Positions 1 to 8,440 are shown, counted from the stretch's first letter. The stretch: DNA of 53,475 bases from Pseudorhizobium xiangyangii (GCF_020531965.1 NZ_JAJAWH010000029.1:1-53475); one strand, 5' to 3'. Notes: generated by a model from the letters alone, not told the origin. Numbers and translations are program-made.

Positions 1-20
1 TCCGTCAGCATGCTGACGGA
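1..20. repeat. 20-base perfect palindrome at the window edge
   Basis: TCCGTCAGCATGCTGACGGA equals its own reverse complement over all 20 bases. It lies downstream of the minus-strand operon that ends at position 83. It could be an operator of the next gene, a hairpin ending the operon, or part of a longer repeat cut by the window edge. An open minus-strand frame from an ATG at 57 runs through it, so it could also be early coding sequence of a further gene. The palindrome is seen; the role is not known. Confidence 0.4.
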
Positions 21-82
21 GAGTTGGCCGCCGATGGGCTTCAGCGCCCGCGCCCATGCGCGGCAGTGTGGAGCCGGCAGGC

Positions 83-409
83 TTACGATTGATCAGCGAG
101 ATCAAGCACGTGGTGGTGGATATGGCCGTCAAACATGGCCAGCAAACCCTTGGTCATCTCCCGGCTTTCGTATCTCACCGGAGAATCCAGCGCTGCCGCC
201 AGCGCTTCGCGGCTGTCATACATGGTTGAGAGCACCATGGGATAGGCCGGTGCGCCGTCGTCGCGCTCGATGGCGTAGAGAACCCGGACTTCCCGGACCC
301 CCGGAAACCGCAGCCACATCGGCATCAGCTTGTCTGTCACGTAGGCCTTGAAAGCCTCTTCCTGGCCGGCATGGATGGTACCTTCGAAGAAGGCCTGGCG
401 AACGATCAT
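83..409 (-). CDS. Small EthD/ABM-like alpha-beta barrel protein
   Basis: Protein of 108 residues with no signal peptide or membrane segment. The size and pattern (an N-terminal beta strand MIVRQAFFEG, a central FPGVREVRVL strand, and the C-terminal FDGHIHHHVLDL) resemble dimeric alpha-beta barrel proteins of the EthD/ABM type, which act as small monooxygenases, isomerases or binding proteins. The His-rich tail (HIHHH, residues 96-100) could bind a metal or substrate. It is the last visible gene of the operon, 11 bases after the hydroxyacid dehydrogenase, so it probably works on the compound brought in by the ABC importer. The family is inferred from the look of the sequence; the reaction is unknown. 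The ATG at 409 is chosen because it fits the typical length of about 100 residues. Confidence 0.65.
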   Translation of the reverse strand: MIVRQAFFEGTIHAGQEEAFKAYVTDKLMPMWLRFPGVREVRVLYAIERDDGAPAYPMVLSTMYDSREALAAALDSPVRYESREMTKGLLAMFDGHIHHHVLDLADQS

Positions 410-420
410 GGCGGATCCGA

Positions 421-1359
421 TCAGTTGACGGTGGTGGGCGGCTTTTCGCCGGCGAAGTGGGCTGCCAGATTGGCGAGCACGAGCTCTCCCATCGCGATGC
501 GCGTTTCGAGCGTTGCGCTGCCCTGATGCGGCATCAGCACCGTGTTCGGTGCGGTGAGGAATTCCTCGCGGATCTTCGGCTCGTTCATGAATACGTCCAG
601 GCCAGCACCGGCGATCGTGTTGCTGGTAAGTGCTGCCAGAAGCGCGTCCTCGTTCACCACACTGCCGCGTGCGACATTGATCAGAATGCCTTTCGATCCC
701 AACGCTGCAAGAACGTCGGCGTCGACGATGCCTTGCGTACCGGCATTTGCTGCGATGCAAACGGCAAGGACGTCGCTGTCGCCTGCCAACTCGACCGGAG
801 TGGAGCACGAGGTCCAGTCGCTGTCGGCCACCGGAGACCGGTTCCAATAGCGTACCTCCATCCCGAAGGCCTCGGCACGCCTGCCGAGCGCGCGGCCGAT
901 CTGCCCAAGGCCGAGGATACCGATCCGCTTTCCCTTCGGGCTGTTGCCGAGGGGAAAGCCCTCGCCGTTCGCCCAACGGCCTTCACGCACGAAGGCATCG
1001 CCCGTTACGACATGACGCAGGACAGCAAGCAGGAGCGCCATGCCGGTATCGGCGACATCATCCGTCAGCACGCCAGGCGTGGTGGTGACGTCAATATTTC
1101 GGCCGCGCGCAAGCTTCAGGTCCACCTTGTCGGTGCCGACGCCATTGATGGCAATCACGCCGAGTGCGGGCAGCTTTTCGATCCAGTCACTGGAAAGGCC
1201 GGTGCCGCCGCCGGTTGCGACCGCCCGGATGGCGGAAAGGTTCGCCTCGATCGCCGATTGCTGGGCCGGATCGTAGAGCCGGTGGACAGTGTAGGCCTCG
1301 TCCAGCCGTGCTTCGATAAGGCCCATCATGGGCTCGACCAGCAATAGATGCGGTTTCAC
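421..1359 (-). CDS. D-2-hydroxyacid dehydrogenase (GhrB/hydroxypyruvate reductase type)
   Basis: NAD(P)-dependent D-isomer specific 2-hydroxyacid dehydrogenase of 312 residues that interconverts 2-oxo acids and D-2-hydroxy acids in the cytosol. The Rossmann motif GLGQIG is at 150-155. The next strand ends in YWNRS (171-175), with Asn-Arg where NAD enzymes carry Asp, which suggests NADPH preference. The catalytic Arg231 (NVARGS), Glu260 (MNEP) and His278 (MPHQGS) are all present. The GTG at 1359 is taken as start because GGAG lies 8 bases upstream and it gives the usual family length. It follows the ABC ATPase gene by 35 bases in the same operon, so it probably reduces or oxidises a 2-oxo/hydroxy acid made from the imported amino-acid-like substrate. 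The exact substrate cannot be read from sequence. Confidence 0.85.
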   Translation of the reverse strand: MKPHLLLVEPMMGLIEARLDEAYTVHRLYDPAQQSAIEANLSAIRAVATGGGTGLSSDWIEKLPALGVIAINGVGTDKVDLKLARGRNIDVTTTPGVLTDDVADTGMALLLAVLRHVVTGDAFVREGRWANGEGFPLGNSPKGKRIGILGLGQIGRALGRRAEAFGMEVRYWNRSPVADSDWTSCSTPVELAGDSDVLAVCIAANAGTQGIVDADVLAALGSKGILINVARGSVVNEDALLAALTSNTIAGAGLDVFMNEPKIREEFLTAPNTVLMPHQGSATLETRIAMGELVLANLAAHFAGEKPPTTVN

Positions 1360-1394
1360 GTTCAATGCTCCGTCTAGGGTATGCAGCAGCGATT

Positions 1395-2171
1395 TTAAGA
1401 AATCTGCCCGAGGAAGTTGCGGGTGCGTTCGTGCTTCGGATTGCCGAAGAACTCGTCCGGCGTGCCGATTTCCACGATTTCGCCGCGGTCCATGAAGATC
1501 ACCCGGTCGGCGACCTGACGTGCGAAGCCCATTTCGTGCGTGACGCACAGCATGGTCATGCCCTCGTTGGCGAGGTCGATCATGGTGTCGAGCACTTCCT
1601 TGACCATTTCCGGGTCGAGCGCCGACGTCGGCTCGTCGAACAGCATGATCTTCGGGTTCATGCACAGAGCGCGGGCAATGGCGACGCGCTGCTGCTGGCC
1701 GCCGGAGAGCTGCGCAGGATATTTGGCTGCCTGCTCCGGAATGCGGACCCGTTCAAGATACTGACGAGCCGTCGTTTCCGCCTCGGCCTTGGACTTGCCG
1801 CGGACCTTCATCGGGGCCAGCGTGCAGTTCTCCAGCACCGTCATGTGCGGGAAGAGGTTGAAGCTCTGGAAGACCATGCCGGTCTCCTGTCTGATGATGT
1901 CGACATTCTTGCCGCCTGCCGTCAGGTCATGGCCATCCACGACGATGCGGCCCTTCTGGATAACCTCCAGCTGGTTGATGCACCGGATGAGCGTCGATTT
2001 GCCGGAACCGGAAGGGCCGCAGATGACGATGCGTTCTCCCCGGTTGACGGAAAGGTTGATGTCTTTCAGAGCATGGAACTCGGCGTACCATTTGTTGACG
2101 CCTTCCATGCAAACGGCCAGATCGGAAGCTCCTCGCACGTCTGCCGATGCGTTTGCAGTCACCTCAGTCAT
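1395..2171 (-). CDS. Polar amino acid ABC transporter ATP-binding protein
   Basis: Cytosolic ATPase of 258 residues of the GlnQ/HisP/OccP class that drives the importer formed with the two permeases upstream. Walker [10 protein letters not shown] is at 52-60, Q-loop near 102, signature LSGGQQQ at 155-161, Walker B IMLFDE at 175-180, and the switch His212 in VTHEMGF. All ATPase residues are intact. AAGGAG stands 8 bases before the ATG at 2171. Only 28 bases separate it from the binding-protein gene. The class covers His, Glu, Gln, Arg and opine importers, so the substrate is left open. Confidence 0.93.
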   Translation of the reverse strand: MTEVTANASADVRGASDLAVCMEGVNKWYAEFHALKDINLSVNRGERIVICGPSGSGKSTLIRCINQLEVIQKGRIVVDGHDLTAGGKNVDIIRQETGMVFQSFNLFPHMTVLENCTLAPMKVRGKSKAEAETTARQYLERVRIPEQAAKYPAQLSGGQQQRVAIARALCMNPKIMLFDEPTSALDPEMVKEVLDTMIDLANEGMTMLCVTHEMGFARQVADRVIFMDRGEIVEIGTPDEFFGNPKHERTRNFLGQIS

Positions 2172-2199
2172 GCGAGGAACTCCTTTTTGAACGTTGCTG

Positions 2200-3000
2200 T
2201 TACTTGGCTTCGGTCACGAAGTCCGGAAGCGGGCTGCCAAGCCACTTTTCATGAATGGCAGTCAGTTCACCGCTTTCCTTCGCCTTGGCGATGAAGGCGT
2301 TGACTGCCTCGAGCAGTTCCGCCGAGCCTTTGCGCACGGCGATACCCTGCACCTGCTGGCTCAGTTCAAGCTTCTGGTCGAAGCGGCCGGGTGCTGCCTG
2401 CTCGATCTGCGTGGCGACGACGTTGGACACGCCGATCAGTTCCACCTGGCCGGACAACAGTGCCTGAACCGCGCTTGCGTCATCATCGAAGCGCTGGATC
2501 TTTGCATCCTGCGGCGCGACCTTGGTGACGGCGGTATCCTGGGTGCTGGCGCGCGCCACACCGATGGTCTTGCCCGACAGATCCTCCGGCTTGGAGACTT
2601 CCGTATCGGATGCGCCAAAAACGCCGATCGAAATGCCAGCGTAGGGCTTCGAGAAATCGACGGTCTTGGCGCGCTCTTCAGTAATGCCCAGAGATGCGAC
2701 GAGCAGGTCTACCTGGTTGCTCTGCAGGTAGGGAATGCGGTTAGGACCGGTAACCGGAACGATCTGGACCTCGACGCCCAATTCCTTGGCCAGCAGCTTT
2801 GCAACGTCTGCGTCATAGCCGTCCGGCTGGTTGCTTTCGTTCATGATGCCGAATGGCGGGAAGTCCACCATCATGCCGATCTTGACGGTGCCTGCCGACT
2901 TGATGCTCTCGACGGTCTGCGCTGCCGCCGGGAAGGAGATCATACCGGCCATGAGGCCTGCGCCGATCACCGCCATTGCTGTACGTCTTGAAATGCTCAT
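2200..3000 (-). CDS. Amino acid ABC transporter substrate-binding protein (family 3)
   Basis: Periplasmic binding protein of 266 residues, SBP family 3. A twin-Arg-containing hydrophobic signal peptide ends near Ala27 (FPAAAQ). The mature protein begins with the typical [19 protein letters not shown] segment and shows the family's ligand-gripping strands ([26 protein letters not shown]). It delivers the ligand to the two permeases encoded just upstream. Family 3 proteins bind polar amino acids or opines; Asp and Arg contacts cannot be assigned here. It is the third transporter gene of the operon, after both permeases, unlike the binding-protein-first order of the sugar operons in this window. 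Confidence 0.92.
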   Translation of the reverse strand: MSISRRTAMAVIGAGLMAGMISFPAAAQTVESIKSAGTVKIGMMVDFPPFGIMNESNQPDGYDADVAKLLAKELGVEVQIVPVTGPNRIPYLQSNQVDLLVASLGITEERAKTVDFSKPYAGISIGVFGASDTEVSKPEDLSGKTIGVARASTQDTAVTKVAPQDAKIQRFDDDASAVQALLSGQVELIGVSNVVATQIEQAAPGRFDQKLELSQQVQGIAVRKGSAELLEAVNAFIAKAKESGELTAIHEKWLGSPLPDFVTEAK

Positions 3001-3049
3001 CGTTTCCTACCCTTTCGGTTTTACCGGCCCTCCCGCCGGCTGGGCTCCA

Positions 3050-3706
3050 TCAACGCTGTGTTGCGCGGGAGAATTTGTTTTCCATCCTTTGCGCCAGTAA
3101 CGAGAGAGGCCAGCAAAGCACGAAATAGATGGCTGCCACCGTTCCGAAGACCATGAAGGGGCTGAACGTGGCATTGTTTATGATCTGGCCCTGGCGGGTC
3201 AGTTCGGTGAAGCCGATGATCGCCGCAAGCGATGTTCCCTTGATGAGCTGCACCAGGAAGCCGACAGTCGGGGCCACAGCAATGCGCGCTGCCTGCGGCA
3301 GAATGATGTAGCGCATGCGGTTGTAGTAGCGCAGGCCGAGTGCGGTCGAGGCTTCCCGCTGACCGGGCGGCACCGCATCGATGCAGCCGCGCCAGATCTC
3401 GCCGAGGAAGGCGCTGGCATGCAGGGTCAGTGCAATCGCTGCGGCGATCCAGGGATTGATGGCCAAGCCCAGGATGTTCATTCCGAAGAACACCAGGAAA
3501 AGCTGCATCAGCAGCGGTGTGCCCTGGAAGACCCGGATAAAGGCGAGAGACGCCAGCCGCAGTGGGCGGATGTCGCAGACGCGGGCAAGGGCAATCAGCA
3601 GGCCGCCCACGCCTCCGCCGGCGAAGGCGATAGCGGAGAGCGCAATGGTCCACTGCGCCGCCATGACGATGATGAGGAATTCGTTCCAGCCGAAAGGTCT
3701 GATCAT
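3050..3706 (-). CDS. Amino acid ABC transporter permease (second)
   Basis: Inner-membrane permease of 218 residues, HisM/OccM class, with about five membrane segments. The EAA loop that docks to the ATPase is seen as GQREASTALGL near residues 140-150, and FQGTPLLMQLFLVFFG is the typical conserved helix. AGGAG lies 6 bases before the ATG at 3706. The gene starts 9 bases after the stop of the first permease, so the two are translated together and form the heterodimeric channel. A 49-base gap separates it from the binding-protein gene. Confidence 0.92.
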   Translation of the reverse strand: MIRPFGWNEFLIIVMAAQWTIALSAIAFAGGGVGGLLIALARVCDIRPLRLASLAFIRVFQGTPLLMQLFLVFFGMNILGLAINPWIAAAIALTLHASAFLGEIWRGCIDAVPPGQREASTALGLRYYNRMRYIILPQAARIAVAPTVGFLVQLIKGTSLAAIIGFTELTRQGQIINNATFSPFMVFGTVAAIYFVLCWPLSLLAQRMENKFSRATQR

Positions 3707-3715
3707 TGCAGTCTC

Positions 3716-4384
3716 CTATCGGCTCAGCGGGTACTTGAACGCCATTCGGTCGATGGCTGCAAAGATCGCAGAGAACCCAATCGACATGGCGAGGTACATC
3801 AGGGTGATGATGATATAGACCTCGAAGCTTGCGAAGGTTGCCGACTGAAGGTCGTTACCTGCTGCCGCGAGATCGTCGGCCGAAATCACGGAAACCACGC
3901 TCGACGTCAGCATCAGGTAGATGAACTGGCTGGTGAGCGACGGATAAACGGTTCGAAGCGCGGGCTTCATGACGACGTAGCGAAAGATCTGCAGCTTCGA
4001 GAGGCCAAGGGCGGTGCCGGCCTCGACCTGCCCCTTCTGGATCGACTCGATGCCGGCGCGGATGATCTCGGTGCCGTAGGCGCCGAAGTTCACGACCAGT
4101 GCCAGCAGCGCGGCTCCGTTCGGCGACAGACGAAGCCCCAATGAAGGAAGGCCAAAGAAGATGAAGAAGATCTGCACCAGGAACGGCGTGTTCCGGATGA
4201 TCTCGATATACGCGTTAATCACAAAACGCGCAGGCGCGGGGCCGGATGTTTTTCCCCAGGCGCAGACGATCGAGACGATCAATCCGAGCAGCATCGCTGC
4301 GCAGGAGAGACGTATTGTCAGCCAGGCGCCAAGCAGCAACTGATCGAAAGATGCAACGACAGGCGCGAAGTTAAAATCATACAC
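3716..4384 (-). CDS. Amino acid ABC transporter permease (first)
   Basis: Inner-membrane permease of 222 residues, HisQ/OccQ class. It shows the conserved IRNTPFLVQIFFIFFGLP helix and the EAA loop GQVEAGTALGLS. The start is the GTG at 4384, preceded by a strong GAGGAGG 7 bases upstream. It is the first gene of the transporter operon; the LacI-type regulator gene ends 94 bases upstream on the same strand, and the palindrome TTAGATCGATCTAA lies between. This layout suggests a separately regulated promoter in the gap. Confidence 0.92.
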   Translation of the reverse strand: MYDFNFAPVVASFDQLLLGAWLTIRLSCAAMLLGLIVSIVCAWGKTSGPAPARFVINAYIEIIRNTPFLVQIFFIFFGLPSLGLRLSPNGAALLALVVNFGAYGTEIIRAGIESIQKGQVEAGTALGLSKLQIFRYVVMKPALRTVYPSLTSQFIYLMLTSSVVSVISADDLAAAGNDLQSATFASFEVYIIITLMYLAMSIGFSAIFAAIDRMAFKYPLSR

Positions 4385-4426
4385 TTGGTAGCCTCCTCGG
4401 CCCGACGCACTCCTATTCGCGTCGAT

Positions 4427-4440
4427 TTAGATCGATCTAA
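4427..4440. promoter_or_regulatory. Probable LacI-family operator
   Basis: TTAGATCGATCTAA is a perfect 14-base palindrome with a central CG, the usual layout of LacI-family operators. It sits about 40 bases upstream of the first permease gene and just after the LacI-type regulator gene. It is inferred to be the site at which that regulator represses the transporter operon. Confidence 0.55.
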
Positions 4441-4478
4441 GTCCCCCGCCAGCAGCCGTCAACCGGACAAATTGTCCT

Positions 4479-5513
4479 TTAGGTCACAAAATGCGGAGCA
4501 GGTCCGCAGGATTGGCGGATATGAAGATAGGTCGCGCTTACGTTACGGCGAGCGGGCAGGCCCGGATTGGCAATACGTTCGAGAAGCATCCTTGCCGCAT
4601 TTTCTCCAATGCGAGCCGGGGCAGTCGAGACGGAGGTCAGGCGAGGCCGCATGGCTTCGGCATCTGTGACGTCGTCAAATCCGACGAGAGAAAAATCGCG
4701 GCCTACGGTCAGCCCACGGTCATAGAGCCCTGCCGCTACGCCGTGCGCGATAACGTCGTTGAAGCAGATGACGGCCGTTGCCGGTCGTGGTTGCTCGAAA
4801 AGCAGACGTGTCGCATCCGCGATCTGCCCGAGCTGATCCGGCACGCGGATAATCATGTCCTCTTGTAGTGCACGCGCTGTCATCGCTTCGCGGAAGCCCT
4901 CGACGCGTTCGTGGTAAGCCGAGTGGACTGGCCCGTGAACTGCGAATGCGATGTCCGTGTGGCCAAGGGAGGCCAGGTAGTCCACGGCCTGGCGCATCCC
5001 GGCGGCATAGTCCGCTCCAGCATAGTCGGCATTCGCGGTGACTTGCCGCAGGACCTGCACGGCCGGCAGGCCCCATGCCCCGATTTGTGCGGGGAGCGCC
5101 TCTTCTGTGTCTGCAGCCGGGCAAAGGATCAGGCCATCCACTCCGTGCTCGCGCATTCGCCGGATGACCGCGGCCTGGCGCGTGAGGAGGTCGCCGCTGT
5201 TGGCCAGGATTACCACCATGCCCGCAGTATCGATGGCGTGCTCGATACCTCCGAGAAGCTCGGCGAAGAATGGGTTGGTCAGATTCGGGACGATGACGCC
5301 AACGGTATGGCTTCGTTCAGCGCGCAACCGTGCTGCGCCCATATTGTAGATGTAGCCGAGTGCCACGATCGCATCCTCGACCCGCTGGCGGGTCTCGGCG
5401 CCGACCAGGGGGCTCTTCCGGATGACGAGCGAGGCGGTCGCACGCGAGACATTCGCCTGTCTGGCGACATCGAGTAACGTAACGCGGCTTCTTCTGGGAT
5501 CTTCCGGTGCCAT
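4479..5513 (-). CDS. LacI-family transcriptional regulator
   Basis: DNA-binding repressor of 344 residues. The N-terminal LacI helix-turn-helix VTLLDVARQANVSRATASLV occupies about 11-30, followed by the hinge helix (YNMGAARLRAERS) and a periplasmic-binding-protein-like effector domain (VGVIVPNLTNPFFAELLGGIE onward). It most likely controls the ABC importer and hydroxyacid dehydrogenase genes that follow on the same strand. LacI regulators usually sense sugars or nucleosides, so pairing with an amino-acid/opine type importer is less common. The ATG at 5513 is chosen; a TTG at 5537 would add 8 residues but has no clearer ribosome site. Confidence 0.9.
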   Translation of the reverse strand: MAPEDPRRSRVTLLDVARQANVSRATASLVIRKSPLVGAETRQRVEDAIVALGYIYNMGAARLRAERSHTVGVIVPNLTNPFFAELLGGIEHAIDTAGMVVILANSGDLLTRQAAVIRRMREHGVDGLILCPAADTEEALPAQIGAWGLPAVQVLRQVTANADYAGADYAAGMRQAVDYLASLGHTDIAFAVHGPVHSAYHERVEGFREAMTARALQEDMIIRVPDQLGQIADATRLLFEQPRPATAVICFNDVIAHGVAAGLYDRGLTVGRDFSLVGFDDVTDAEAMRPRLTSVSTAPARIGENAARMLLERIANPGLPARRNVSATYLHIRQSCGPAPHFVT

Positions 5514-5539
5514 GATGACATCTTCACGCAGTTGCAATG

Positions 5540-5555
5540 CTATCCCAAGGGATAG
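5540..5555. promoter_or_regulatory. Inverted repeat upstream of the LacI-type gene
   Basis: CTATCCCAAGGGATAG is a 7-2-7 perfect inverted repeat 27 bases upstream of the regulator start. Its position suits a promoter-proximal protein site, possibly for autoregulation, but its sequence differs from the TTAGATCGATCTAA palindrome. Confidence 0.3.
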
Positions 5556-5643
5556 GGGGAGCGGTGAGGGACATCAAGTCACAGATATTATGTGATTGGT
5601 GGCAAAAGCCGGCAGGCGGCTGCAGGGGCTTTCCCTGATGGGA

Positions 5644-5673
5644 AAAGGCACGGCGTCGGAACGCCGTGCCTTT
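5644..5673 (-). terminator. Rho-independent terminator of the TerC-type gene
   Basis: A perfect 12-base-pair stem (AAAGGCACGGCG / CGCCGTGCCTTT) with a 6-base loop lies just after the stop of the TerC-type gene and ends in a run of T on the minus strand. It may also act on readthrough from the other direction. Confidence 0.75.
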
Positions 5674-5678
5674 CTGTC

Positions 5679-6332
5679 TTAGAAGCCGATATACGGCGAA
5701 ACTTCGACATATCCGCGCCAAATCATCTCAAGCGCAACATACAGAATGACGGCCAGACCGACATAGGCAATCCAGCGATGCCGCTGCAGCAGGCCTGCGA
5801 TAAAGGTTGCTGCAAGGCCCATGAGGGCAATCGACAGGACCAGACCAAACACGAGAACGTTCGGATGCTCTCGTGCAGCGCCCGCAACTGCCAGAACGTT
5901 GTCAAGTGACATGGACACGTCGGCGATGAAGATCTGCCATGCGGCCTGAGCGAAGGTCTTGCGCGGTGCCCCACCAGCGACCGTTCCGTCCTTGTTGAGA
6001 TCCTGGTCTTCCAGGGCTTCGCTGGCATTGACCTCCTCGGCGTGAGTGGTCCGCAGTTCGCGCCACATCTTCCAGCACACCCAGAGAAGCAGCACGCCAC
6101 CAGCAAGCAGAAGTCCGACAATCTGCAGCAACTGCGTTGTTGCTGCCGCGAAACCGATTCTCATAACGGTTGCGGCGATGATGCCGATAAGAATTGCCTT
6201 GTTGCGCTGATCCTTCGGGAGACCTGCTGCCGCAAGGCCGATGACGATCGCATTGTCGCCGGCCAGCACCAAGTCAATCATGATAACCTGCATGAGAGCT
6301 GTAAGAGCCTCCTGCGTAAAGAATTCACCCAT
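5679..6332 (-). CDS. TerC-family integral membrane protein (YjbE/YkoY type)
   Basis: Membrane protein of 217 residues with about seven segments, of the TerC family; members export manganese or help load metals onto secreted enzymes. The two family metal motifs are present: DLVLAGDN (Asp20, Asp26, Asn27) and DVSMSLDN (Asp138, Asp144, Asn145). The central loop (about 90-125) is acidic and contains DLNKDGTV at 111-118, which looks like the first half of an EF-hand loop but lacks the Glu at position 12. It is a single-gene unit with its own terminator. I looked for a yybP-ykoY manganese riboswitch in its leader and did not find one. Confidence 0.88.
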   Translation of the reverse strand: MGEFFTQEALTALMQVIMIDLVLAGDNAIVIGLAAAGLPKDQRNKAILIGIIAATVMRIGFAAATTQLLQIVGLLLAGGVLLLWVCWKMWRELRTTHAEEVNASEALEDQDLNKDGTVAGGAPRKTFAQAAWQIFIADVSMSLDNVLAVAGAAREHPNVLVFGLVLSIALMGLAATFIAGLLQRHRWIAYVGLAVILYVALEMIWRGYVEVSPYIGF

Positions 6333-6815
6333 TTGTCACCCTATCCTCTAACGGGATGCGCCGATTCTGCAGCATTGTTGATCCATTGCCTGCCGCTTGC
6401 ACGTGCAGGACACAGGTATCAAGTCGATCAATGCGGTTATCCATTCACCACCGGGCACCCATACTGAAATTTCCAGTCCGACATCACAGCGTAAGGCTGC
6501 CAGAGGGGCCCGGCCTGGTGACCCACCACTACCTTCACGGCCTTGGAAACTCAAGACCTCTGCGACTGCTCTGTAACACTACTTCCTTGTGGTACAATAG
6601 GCGGAAGGGAAGCCTGTTTCCTGGCTGAACTGCTTTCAACCGAGCGGTCATGCTGCGGCGATCAGACGGGCTCCGCTCCAACTTTATGCTATCTCTCAGG
6701 GGGCAAGAGGGGGCCTAACCACCATCATCGGAGTGAGCGGTTAATGTCAAAAAAAGCCGCCGCTGCAGCTAAACATCTCATACATTGGGAGGCGATTCGC
6801 AGAGATTCGAGATAA
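6333..6815. other. Gap between divergent TerC-type and GMC genes; no gene seen
   Basis: About 480 bases without a convincing coding region; the open frames here lack ribosome sites and recognisable composition. The gap must hold divergent promoters. A -10-like TACAAT is at 6593-6598 on the plus strand without a clear -35. A short hairpin, TGGTGACCCACCA, is near 6517-6529. Nothing else can be assigned. Confidence 0.5.
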
Positions 6816-8429
6816 ATGATTTTATCGAAGGCCGACTGGCCGCTCCCCCATGCAGATGTTTGTGTCGTTGGTGCCGGCCCCGTTGGCTTGGCGCTTGCCC
6901 TGAAACTGGAAAGTCTGGGACTGACCGTTCTTCTCCTGGAAGCAGGACCGGCGGAGGGCGATGAAGCGTCCAGGTGCGGCGCGATCGATTTCGCGAACGC
7001 GCATCATGCTGCTCCGGTGGCGGCAACCCACCAAGGCATCGGCGGGACATCTGCTCTGTGGGGTGGTCGTTGCGTGCCCTATGATGATCTCGATTTCCAA
7101 CAGCGAGACCATGTGCCGTTTTCAGGCTGGCCTTTTCCGCATTCGGAAATGAGTCGGCACTACAAAGAGGCCTCCGACTTTCTCCTGTGCGGTTCCAATG
7201 CGCATGACCGAAGCCCTGCAGAAGAGGGCCAGCTGGTCCTGACCGACGCTATGGAGCGCTGGAGCAGAAGCCCGGTACTGGGACCTCACTATGAGGAGAC
7301 GCTGAAGCGATCCAAACGGGTCACGTTGCTGACAAAAGCTGCGGTGACGGACATCGTCCTGAGCGATGACGGAGAGCAGGTTCAAGCGCTGCGCGTTCGT
7401 CATGCGGGCGAGGTTCGAACGGTGGAAGCCGGACAGTTCGTGCTGGCCACGGGAGGGCTCGAGATTGCGCGTCTGCTTCTCGCTCTGCAGCTGCGACATC
7501 CAGAGATGCTGGGCGGACCAGACGGGCCGCTCGGTCGATACTATCAGGGACATTTGACCGGCTACATCGCCATCATCCAGCTAACCGATCAGCATTTGCA
7601 GCGCCAGCTCTCGTTCGAGACGGACGATGAGGGTTACAAGATCCGTCGCCGTCTGCAACTTTCACCCCATTTCCAGGCGCAGGAGCGGCTCCTCAATTCG
7701 GTCTTCTGGCTTGATTCGATATCGATCTCGGACCCGGTCCACGGCTCCGGAACCCTTTCGATGCTCTACCTCGCGCTCGCGCTCTCAGGTACTTATGGGC
7801 GTGTGTCTCGCGGTCTGGCGCCGCGCTCAGGAAAAGCCCGCAAGGGGCAATTGAGCGCGCACCTTGGAAACATAGTGCGTGAGGGTGCCTCGCTCGGAAA
7901 GTTCTACTCCTCCCTGAGGCAGGTCTGGCGAAACAAGAAAGGTCCGGCGCTCGCAAACCCCAGCGGACGGTATCTCCTGCGCTATCATGCGGAGCAAACG
8001 CCCAATCCCGATAGTCGCGTGGCGGTCCGCGAGAACGCCGGAGAGGTCACGCTGTCTGTCGACTATCGGATTGCCGAAGACGATGTTACCTCGGTTATCC
8101 GGTCGCATTCCCTACTGGATGCCTGGCTTCGTGAGCACGATCTCGGCAGGCTTGAGTATATTCATGACGAGGCGGAGCGGAGGAGGGCGGTTCTCAATCA
8201 GGCGTTCGACGGCTATCACCAGATCGGTCTTGCCCGGATATCGCACAATCTGAAGGACGGCGTGGTGGATGCGGATTGCCGCGTGCACGAACTCTCCAAC
8301 CTTTCCCTCGCCGGCGCCTGCGTTTTCCCGACGGGAAGTCATGCCAATCCGACATTGCCCGCGGTCGCACTGGCACTTCGGCTGGGAGAGCACCTCGCGG
8401 CTACCGTGCGGCGTCGGCAGCAAGCTTGA
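6816..8429 (+). CDS. GMC-family FAD-dependent oxidoreductase
   Basis: Flavoprotein of 537 residues of the glucose-methanol-choline oxidoreductase family, which oxidises alcohol groups of sugars or choline-like compounds. The FAD-binding motif VVGAGPVG is at 17-24, followed by LLLEAG. A conserved GIGGTSALWGGRC stretch is near 74-86. The C-terminal domain carries both active-site histidines, His468 (GYHQIG) and His509 (GSHANPT). There is no signal peptide. An in-frame TAA directly precedes the ATG at 6816. It lies next to exoZ, tail to tail, so a role in sugar or polysaccharide modification is possible, but this gene is not part of the classical exo set and the link is inference only. Confidence 0.82.
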   Translation: MILSKADWPLPHADVCVVGAGPVGLALALKLESLGLTVLLLEAGPAEGDEASRCGAIDFANAHHAAPVAATHQGIGGTSALWGGRCVPYDDLDFQQRDHVPFSGWPFPHSEMSRHYKEASDFLLCGSNAHDRSPAEEGQLVLTDAMERWSRSPVLGPHYEETLKRSKRVTLLTKAAVTDIVLSDDGEQVQALRVRHAGEVRTVEAGQFVLATGGLEIARLLLALQLRHPEMLGGPDGPLGRYYQGHLTGYIAIIQLTDQHLQRQLSFETDDEGYKIRRRLQLSPHFQAQERLLNSVFWLDSISISDPVHGSGTLSMLYLALALSGTYGRVSRGLAPRSGKARKGQLSAHLGNIVREGASLGKFYSSLRQVWRNKKGPALANPSGRYLLRYHAEQTPNPDSRVAVRENAGEVTLSVDYRIAEDDVTSVIRSHSLLDAWLREHDLGRLEYIHDEAERRRAVLNQAFDGYHQIGLARISHNLKDGVVDADCRVHELSNLSLAGACVFPTGSHANPTLPAVALALRLGEHLAATVRRRQQA

Positions 8430-8440
8430 TTATAGAGGGC

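Noticed and set aside
10-351. Plus-strand open frame at the left edge
   Set aside because: It lies opposite the EthD/ABM-like gene, has no ribosome site and an Arg/Pro-rich composition typical of antisense frames in GC-rich DNA.
6333-6815. yybP-ykoY manganese riboswitch in front of the TerC-type gene
   Set aside because: The conserved GGGGAGUAG and GCAAGACC-like segments are not found in order on the minus strand. A CTCAAGACCTCTG stretch lies on the plus strand but lacks the partner element.
6543-6815. Possible small gene upstream of the GMC oxidoreductase
   Set aside because: No ribosome site, no recognisable family and poor composition; treated as non-coding.
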